The translations under genes were made by a program, and so were the position numbers. Shown piece by piece: positions 50,702 through 60,400 of a stretch of 64,000 nt of DNA. Every line of letters begins with the position of its first letter. Position 1 is the stretch's first letter. The notes under the pieces are model-generated. The model saw only the letters and a program-made list of their open reading frames with translations. It ran no database searches and was not told the origin of the DNA. Source of the DNA: Diadema setosum (Eukaryota; Echinodermata; Echinoidea; Diadematoida; Diadematidae); NCBI GenBank assembly GCA_033980235.1, contig CM067065.1, forward strand, positions 23,573,337-23,637,336. The letters are read 5' to 3'.

Positions 50702-51436
50702 AAGAAATGCACGCCAAATTTAGTCCATATATATCATATATAAATATATATATATATGTGACCCTGCATCACAAAACAAACAGAAATATGGATTTTCAGT
50801 TAAGGGCAGATTCTAGAAGAGAAGACTCTAAGCTTTAAAATGATATATAACTCAATTCAAATGAACTGTCCTAACCTATCGAAATATTGCAAAGAAGCAC
50901 ACACTCTGGAAAAGTGTGAACTGAGAAAAGAGGCTCTAAAGTACACGGTCTATTCAAGCGCTTAATCTTTACCAAGCCGTACTACCTGTGTAGTGAAAGG
51001 GACAAAACACAGGATGTAAACCATCGGGGCAACAACAATGAAGGGATTATCAGATTGAGCTGAAATTGAGCATGTTCTATTAACACACTCTGTCCATGAA
51101 TACTGCCAACTTTGAAAGCAATACAATTATCATTTCAAAAGTTGATGAACTTTAAAGTGAAGAGTGTGTAAAGATTTTAAGAAATGGAAAGGGGACTCTA
51201 AAAACATACCCCATTCTTCCCCAAAAATGGGTTGTTAAAAAAAAAACTGGTGAACACACACTTTCCCATTCATGTTATGATTCAAAACTAAAGAATAATG
51301 TAGAAGGTTAGCTCTTTAAGAAAATATGAAAAACTCAAGATTGACTTGATTGACCCATTTCGCCTTTTTTGAGTCCTCACATTTGTACATTTGCCACTTT
51401 TTGTTCGTTTTGTGATGCAGGATCACACACACACAT

Positions 51437-51493
<57 letters not shown>

Positions 51494-54400
51494 CTACTGT
51501 TTCTTGGATCAGTTTCCTTTTAGAATTACTGACAACATGACTACTTCCATTCGCAAAGTTGCATTGTATTGAAGTCACATATGCAAATCTAAGCAAGTCT
51601 GCACACCACTTTACAACTTTACATCACTTTATCTACAAATAATGACTTTAGTAAAAAAAAAAAATCTGTCTGATATATATTCATATAAACACATGCGACT
51701 TTTTAATCTTTATTTCATTTTCTTCATTTTCAAGGATCAGTAACTGGCCATTCGTCTCTCAGAAAAGAGCAAGTACAACAATGCAAAAGAGAGCTGAAGG
51801 CGTATTACCGGCGGACACGTCGCAAGCTCTCAGTAGAGCCACTTAACTACATGGGACGTGTAGACCTGGATGATATCTACACCGATTTGAGTTTAGTGGA
51901 CCAAAGGGGCGTACCAATAACTTACAATGATCTCTTGAGCAATGATGAAAGCGGAAGGTTTTCAAGGCGCCTTCTGATCCAGGGTGAGGGAGGTGTCGGT
52001 AAAACAACGCTTTGTTCGAAAATCGCCTGGGACTGGTGTCAGGGTAAGATTCTCCAGGATATGGACATGGTAATCGTGATACCTCTCCAAGATGTCACTG
52101 TCGACCAAACTGTTGGTGACATTGTGAAAAAATATCTTCCCGACTCAAGTGAAGCAACACCGGAACAGATATACGGCTACGTTTCACTAAATCCTAGCAA
52201 AGTTCTCCTCGTGTTTGATGGTTTCGACGAGTTCAGCGGGAAAATAGAAGGAAAGAGCAGCAGCGAGATCATTCGCATTCTATTATTAGAGGAACATAAG
52301 TCATGCAAAGTGATAGTAACAACAAAGCCATGGAGAAGACATGAGTTTACTATGGATAAGACTCTAGCTGATTCTTACACTCTTGTTACCGTCGAAGGAT
52401 TTAACAAGGCTGATTTAAGTACTTACATAAAAAGATACTTTCTAATAACAGAGGATTACGATCTTGCAGAAACCTTGCTCAGTTTTATAGCTGAAAATGA
52501 TGTTATCTGGTCTAACATTGCTCTGTTTCCTATCTATTCTGCAATGCTTTGCCTCATGTGGGAAGACTTCACTAAAGAAAGACCAACGGAACTTCAAAAA
52601 ATGAGAACCTTTTCAGAGATTTTTGAAGAAGTTTTCTCTTTTCTGAAAGATCACTACGCGTCAAAGCGTTGTACAAATCTGCAGAAACAGAACGCCGCTG
52701 AGGAAGTAAGAGAAGCTAGCAGAGCAATTGAAGAAATAAGTGAGACAACACTGGTTGCATTGATGGAAGGGAAGTTTTCATTCCCTCAAAAGCACTTTGA
52801 GAAGTGCCAGGATGCCATGGAGACATGCTGCAAAGTAGGAATTTTGACTATAGAGCGAGATATCATGACAAGGGATATTCGGCGCTATGAAAACATGCCA
52901 TCCTTCGTTGTGTCAACTGTGTCATTCCCCCATCCATTCTTCCTAGAGTACATCGCAGGGGCATATTTTGCAAGTTTATTCGCCAGTAATCGCGCCAAGT
53001 ATGACAGGGTAAAAAACAAACTCCTCCGTCAATATAAAGAGTTCCACAACCTACTCTACTTCGCTGCGTCCTTGGGGAATGAACCTGGCCTTGATATCAT
53101 GGACAGCTTGATAGAGTGTGCTGACCAATATTTTTGCGTTGACGTTGCCTTTGGATGTCACACTGAGGAGGCAGCCAGAGTAGTGGGAGAACGATGGAAA
53201 GATTACACACTCTCTGCGGATATGTCAAAACATACAAAGTCAGGAGTTATATACATGGGGTATTGTAACCAGGCGGTGAGTGAAATTTGACATGAATTAA
53301 GTGATTCTCTACCATAATAATGAATTAATGGTCGTGCGGGTTTGTTTTTTTTTTTTTCGTGCATAAGTAACTCTCAAGATCGTTAATATCCTTCATATTC
53401 AGAATTGTGTAAGAGTCTGACGAGGATTCGGAAAACCAACAAAAAGTCGCCAGACATGGATTTTTAGTTAAGGGCAGATTCTGAAAGAGCAGACTGTAAG
53501 CTTTACAATGATGTATAGCTCAATGGACTCTCCTAACCGATCTAACTATTGGAAAGAAAGCGCACATTCTGGAAAAGTGTGAACCGAGAAAAGAGGCTCT
53601 GAAGTATAGTCTATTCAAGCGCTTAATCTTTACCACACCGTGCTAGCTGTGCGATGAATGGGACAAAAAACAGGACGTAAACCACTGGAGCAACAACAAT
53701 GAAGGGATTATCAGATTAGTTTGAAATGAAGCATGCTCTATCAATACATTCTGTTCATGATTAATGCCGGCTTTCAAAGCAGTAGCTTTATTCCTTCAAA
53801 AGTTATCAGACTTGAAGATGAAGAGTGTGCAAAGAATTATCAAGAAATGAAAAGGGGACTCTAAGACACACCCGATCTCACTACTTTACAAAAAAGGGTT
53901 GTAGAAATATTGCTGGAAATGCACTTTCCCATTCATTTTATGATCCCAAACTTAAGAATAATGTAGAAGAAGGGTAGCTCTTTTAGAAAATGTGAAATAC
54001 TTGATATTCACTTGGTTGACCCATTTCACCTTTTTTGAGTCCTCACTTAAAATCAAGGCGTGTGACTTTTTGTTCGTTTTGTGGTGCACGGTCACAAATG
54101 TGAAGATGCAAATTCGTAAAGATATTCAATATCCGGCAGACACTTTAGCATGATCTACAACAGTTTTATATCTTAAGGCAGTTCATCAATGATCAAGTGA
54201 CGTGTAACATGTGTAAGTTTATTCGCTACTGTGCAGTTGGTAATCTCGCGTAAACGTCGTGTTTCGAAGCGAAATAAACATTATATTTCTTGTTCTGTAT
54301 AGTAAGGTCTCCCTACAATTATGACACATATCTGCTGTTGCAGACGGTTCCATGACATTCACTTCTGCGACAATTGCTCCCATGACATATCTGCACCCTA

Positions 54401-57400
54401 GTCAAAACATAGTTCATTCAACCCACGAACATTTAACCTTAACAAGTGACGTATGGGGGGGGGGGGGGGGCAGCACACCGGGAGCGCACCCTTTTTTTAG
54501 TAACTGTTACAACACAATAATTAAAAGAAAGGGGAACACCCTTTACGGAATTCCTGTATCCGCCCCTACAAGCAATAATTATGGTCCTCACATCAAATTA
54601 AACCTAAAATCCTACCACAACCGTAACTTTAAGTCCCGCAACCTTTGCAGACATGCCCGCTATACAGTCCTGTGACATGATTTTCATGTATTGATATATA
54701 GTCCACTGCTAAAACACTATAACTACATAATCGACATTCTCAGTATCATTTCTTTTTATTTGTTGTAATCCATGTTCGTTCCTTTTAGCAATCGCTACGT
54801 ATTGATAAGGTGGAGTGCAGAGGAACCTTGTCAAATGACTTGGCAAAGGTTATGTGTTCTAGCCCTGTACTGTGCAAGGTTGAAATGAATAGCCCACGAT
54901 TACACATCGACTTCTACAAGATCCTCAGCCGAAAGGCTTCAGACTGTCAGGTTAGATTCCTTATGACAATACAATGTAATTTGCACTATACATGTGTACG
55001 TGTTACTTCATAAATTACAAGATGCGTTAAAAAAATTTTACGCGTTTTATCACAATTGTATTATAACGATTACTATTGATGTTATACTGCTAATGTTATT
55101 CTAGGGAAAAATTGGCAATTAGGTGATTCATAGTTATCATAGTTTAGTCATATTTCGATTTACCATAACCAAGCACCACCATGACTAGAGTGTGTTTAGT
55201 GACGGATGTAGAACCTTCCCTTTTAGGAACTATTTCGTCTATTTAAGTACACCACGATAGCAGTTTTTACAAAATATAATTTATGTTAATGCGTCAATTA
55301 AAGATTCAAAATCGATTTCCAATATTATTATTATTATTATTATTATCATTTTATTTTTTTTTGGCGTGCGCCATTTTATAGTATCCCCCTGTTACACAAT
55401 TTGGTTTTATCACTCTTTAGTATTTTTTTTTAAATAAAAGTTTATGTTTAAGAAAAATGAAGTCCCGCAATACTGATTTACAATATACCGGTTGTCCCAA
55501 AAAAGCGAACGGTGGATTTTCAGTTCTTTGCGTTCTAAAAGTGATATATTTTTGACAACATTAGAAAGAGCATTGCATTTTCCGCAAAAGACAATGATAC
55601 CAAAATCGTGAAATTTGGTTCAGTAGTTTTTATTCTACGCCAATTACTGTTAAATGCTGAGATGGGGCTTTATATCGTTAAACGCAGTTTGGTATGCATG
55701 CTCAAAAATGTGAGTAGAATATAGGCCTACTTAAAGCTCCCTATAACCAAACACATTTTACCATTCACCTGCACTATAGTGCAAAATCTGTCACCAATTT
55801 ATGGCAATATTTGAGCATAAAGCAGTATCAAGATCAGAAACTAATATTAAATATCACTATTAACTCTATGGAGGAAAGCAGCGTCCAGGAAATTGTAACT
55901 GTGATTGGGCAAACCTACGCAAAAGGTGATAACCTTACAATGCTACATGTCATGTTTGAATCACGGACGTGTTCTTAGATGTTTTTGTTTTATTTCGTTA
56001 CTTTGCATTACTTTGCATCACTACGCTTAGTCTGCATTACTATACTTGATTTCCGACAGATCAGTGTGTCCATTGATCATCGTATCGATAACAAAGACGT
56101 TGGCAAGATCAGACTACATGTCGAGGGGTTCCATGAACGATTGAATTGCGCTATGTAGGCCGTCGTCGTCGTCATATGCATTACACATAACGTATACTTC
56201 CCTAGTGTTCTAAAATAGTCATGATAGTATGCGGGAGTATTGGGAAGAGTGTTAATTTCGGCTTGATTAAATATAACTTTACAAGGCTTTTTCATGTCTT
56301 CTGCATTTCTACCTAAGTGTCGTGTACTTTAGTCCAAGTATTCTTCTTTATTTTCCTCTCCTGCATGTCTACTCTATGTCCTAGTTTGTTTGTACAGTTT
56401 TTGCTGTGATGATGCTATCATTCTTTTATTTGATTGTGACATACAGATTCGAGACCTGAAATTGTCTTTTGAACGCTTTGGTGAAGATTCTCAACACCAG
56501 TCCTCGTTGGGAGTAGTTTTGGCCCGCTGGGTGTGTACTTTGCCAAATCTTTCGCGCTTCCACCTGGTATCCCCCTACTTGCCCGATAATTTCCTCTCAA
56601 CAGCCGCCGACTTAGCCTCATCCTGCAAGGTATTTCACGTTTGCCTGTGTGACTGATATTTTTCTCGCCAACGGTAGTGTCCCTAACGCCTCTACACTGT
56701 ATTTATATACCTTACGCCTCTACACTTTATCTATTTTAGACATATTTTGACATATATTGTCAGAAACCAATGATCACGTAAGATTCATTACTTTAAAGGG
56801 GATGGCTAGTAACTGATCAGTGGGAATTAGTGGGAATGCTGGGGGATGATTGTTCCAATTCTTGTGGGATTCATTTAAGTGTATATTATATATCTATTGT
56901 TGTGTGAAAATTCTTTGCTTCAGAATGGTCCGTATTCAAGTAATGTGCAGTTTAATGTTTCCAGTCTAGCATGCCTGTACAGTGAATGGGCACTGATATG
57001 CAGGTGATTTCCGAAACAATCTTTACAATCAGTATCTTCGTGTTGATCATAAATCTCTGTTTCATTTAATTCATTTCCTTTCATGTCATTTTATATCATT
57101 TCCGACAAAAGTATACGATACAGTTTGACCTTTGCATATTAAAAGAAGATTACAGAGTGATTTTGCATATCCAAAAATAAACGAAATTAATGCAGATTGT
57201 TTTCGTTTGAATTTAAAACCAAACATATTTTTTTTTTCGTCAATGACCAGTTACTGAGGAATGATCATAACTTTTGTAATTGGTAACGCAGCGTGTGAGA
57301 CTCTGTGTAATTAATTCTTATAAGTCATGATCGTTCTATTATGCGGTATAGTGGGATTTCAGTTTTCATTGTTTAGCTGAGTTTTACACATGGAAAACCA

Positions 57401-60400
57401 TCTACTACTAGTTGTGCGTTGTACTTTTTGTTGATTTTTTTCAGATTCAGGAGCTTTCCATAGAGATTCACACGGATTGGACCCCAAGGCCAGCAGCAGC
57501 AATAAACTTAGCCGAATTTCTGTGTCGTATGCCCCAAGTTGAAAGTGCCAATCTTCAGTGTGATAACCTTCCTAGGGAATTCCACATAATTGTTTCGGAG
57601 GCCACAAGCAGAATGGTAACTACTTGTTGAAAAAAAAAAGAAATTGGAAGATGGTACAAGTATAAGACGCAGGGCAACTGTATATGATATCTGTCTACCC
57701 TGCCCCCCCCCCCCCCCCAAAAAAAAAGAAGAAGAAAAAAGAAAGAAAGAAAATCAGGGTAAACGATTCCTATCGCTTGACAGGGAAGTGTTTGATCAAA
57801 TAATCACTATCGTATAAAACAGCCTCGCTGTTTCTCAGTTTACATGATCAAACTCCCTGCAGCAGGACAAAGTTTATCGAAATGACAGAATACTGCATTT
57901 ACTGTGCAAAACTTCGTCAGTTTTTATTTGTGAAAAGGAGTAGTGGTATACATTCGCTTGATGTTGCCATTAAACATAATATATTTGAGAAAATACAAAT
58001 CTATGAATCATTAAAGGTATTTTTTTTTGTATCTGTTGTAAGCATGTACATATGAAGAGTTTGTTTGCAAAAACCGACAAGTCCATATTTGTCAAATGGA
58101 GATATTTGCGATTAAATGTCAAGAAAAATAAGGAGAATAATAAGAAAGTTTGTACTTCTTTTGACCATAACTTCAAAAATATACCTTTATATGTAGTGAA
58201 CAATATATCATTTAAAACGTATTATTTTGTACTGTATGACAGAGACCATACTTCAAAATCTTCAAAAATGGACTTATTGGTTTTTGCAAACAAACTCTTC
58301 ATATGTATATACATTATTGTATATAATTATACTAGGTGATAAACAAAATCCCACTTTCGATGATTATTTTTTTTCCCCGAGAACTATACATCAGATAACA
58401 GTGTCACTGATGGGAGTAATAGCTGAATAGTGTATTGTAATGCATTTGGAGGTTATTTGAATATGAAAGCATAAAACAGTTTAATAGTCGATGACTAATT
58501 TCAGAGTACGTTCCAGATTTTTGACATATTTCAATCTTCTGTAAAAAACTTGAACTTTACACAGGAACCAATGATGTGTATGTGAGAATGTTCTTACAGT
58601 GACCCTGAACAATGGACTTGAGAACCACCTTTTCATAGTTCTGCTGGTCTCTTGCTCCAAGGCACATGATTGCTATATTAATAATTCATGATGGATTGAC
58701 CTTGGCCCCATTGCTAGAAACTTTGCGTTTAAACGCACGTCTGTTGCTGAAAGGACTTGCGTTTAAACGCAAAGTTGCGTTTTAATGCAAGTCCTTTCAA
58801 ATCAAACGCAACTTTGCTTTTGGTTCAGATCAAATGCATAGTTGGTTGGATTCATAATGTCAGTAAAACTGCCTACATTGTAGCAAAAGACGCATCGTCA
58901 CCACCATTATGCTGATAGTTTGTTAAACAAAGCGTTATCTATGAAAGAAAGAAAGATATTATTCAGAGGGGTGAAGGTTCAGATGCGAGTTTCTTCACTT
59001 TGTCTCCCTCTAAAGTGTTATCTAATTATGCAAAGTAAAATTAGTCCCTAAAACACTGCCAAATTTTATATGAAGGTTAGTTTTCATCAATTGCGAAAAT
59101 GTAGCCAGGATGATAAGGTAGCCCTTACCCTACACTAACTACTGTACAGTTCGGAAGCGAACGCACCCCACCCTTGATCGTCGTTAAACTTGATGTTTCT
59201 TAAACTATAGCTATAGCCACAGCAGGGTACATAATAATGGGCGATCTTGTGATAACAACTCTGCAATATTGACAGCATACACTTTCTCTCTTAATTAGCA
59301 ATTTTTTCCCACTGTAACACATTTTTTTTTTTTGCGATCGAACTCATGTAATAAAGATCTCGTACTTCACACATGTCATGAATTATTAAAAATGTAAACA
59401 ACACGCCTCGATAAAATCGATCGCAAAAATTCCCTGCTAACGAACTCCCCACATCTTTAGATGATCCCATAGTCCAACTTATTGATTTCAACGTCATATC
59501 GCAGAATGCGTTTTTTTAGGATTAAAGTAGGCATGAACGTTAGTTCATTCCTTGTACGAACAAATTTTGTTGATATTAATGTATCCTTGCCATTCCAATT
59601 CTAAAGTGTCATTCTGTAAAACTTCATTATTCAATGTAATTGTCACTCATTTGCGTATTTTAGCATACTTATTCGCGTCCCTTGTTGCGATGCATACACA
59701 ATGCACTTTCTGTTTGCAAGGATTTCTTTCGGCTAATTTCAGACTTTCCTCGTCCACAATGACTTACGTCTGAATAATCAACGGGAATTAAACGGAAATT
59801 GCAATCAAACGCAATTCACTTCTAGCAACGGAACGCAGGAATCAAACGCAATATGCGGGCGATACTTGCGTTAGATGTGAAGTTACGTTTAAACGCAATT
59901 TGAGTTTCTAACAAAGAGGCCCTGGTAACTTCTAGTTTGATTTCATTGTAAACATTGGTAAAGGATAAAATGCATGCACATAAGAAGTAAGAACATGTTT
60001 CCATGTGCTTTCATTCGCTACATTTCTTTCCAACGATCTTTTTCAAATGTTGTCTTATGCATCACTAAATTTAGGGTATTAATAAGCATAATGACTTTAC
60101 ACTGTTAATGCCACAGGATGAATAAAGACTAGCTGTGATATTGTGGAATTTCTCAGTAATGGATATTACAGCATTCAAACCAGCATTCAAAACCTGACCA
60201 TTGTCAGGGTGTTAGCCACACAATTCCATACACACCCACTGGCCCCTGTGCAAAGGGAACGTTTTGTACAGAGAGTTGAAAAAAGAGTACAATATGAACC
60301 TCAAATTAAACATTAACCTTGGATTAAATAAATGTGATGTACGATGTCAATTTTAAAGTTACCTCCAACAATACTGTACACTATTAAGCTGTCGCTTATA

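Larger units (their letters stand above)
50349..51734 (+). other. Intron 12
   Basis: Holds a GA repeat at 50668-50696, MITE copy B (50758-51426) and a CA/AT repeat at 51423-51490. No signal peptide, Ig or membrane exon is present that could give the second NACHT exon its own start. The acceptor is TTTTCAAG. Confidence 0.55.
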
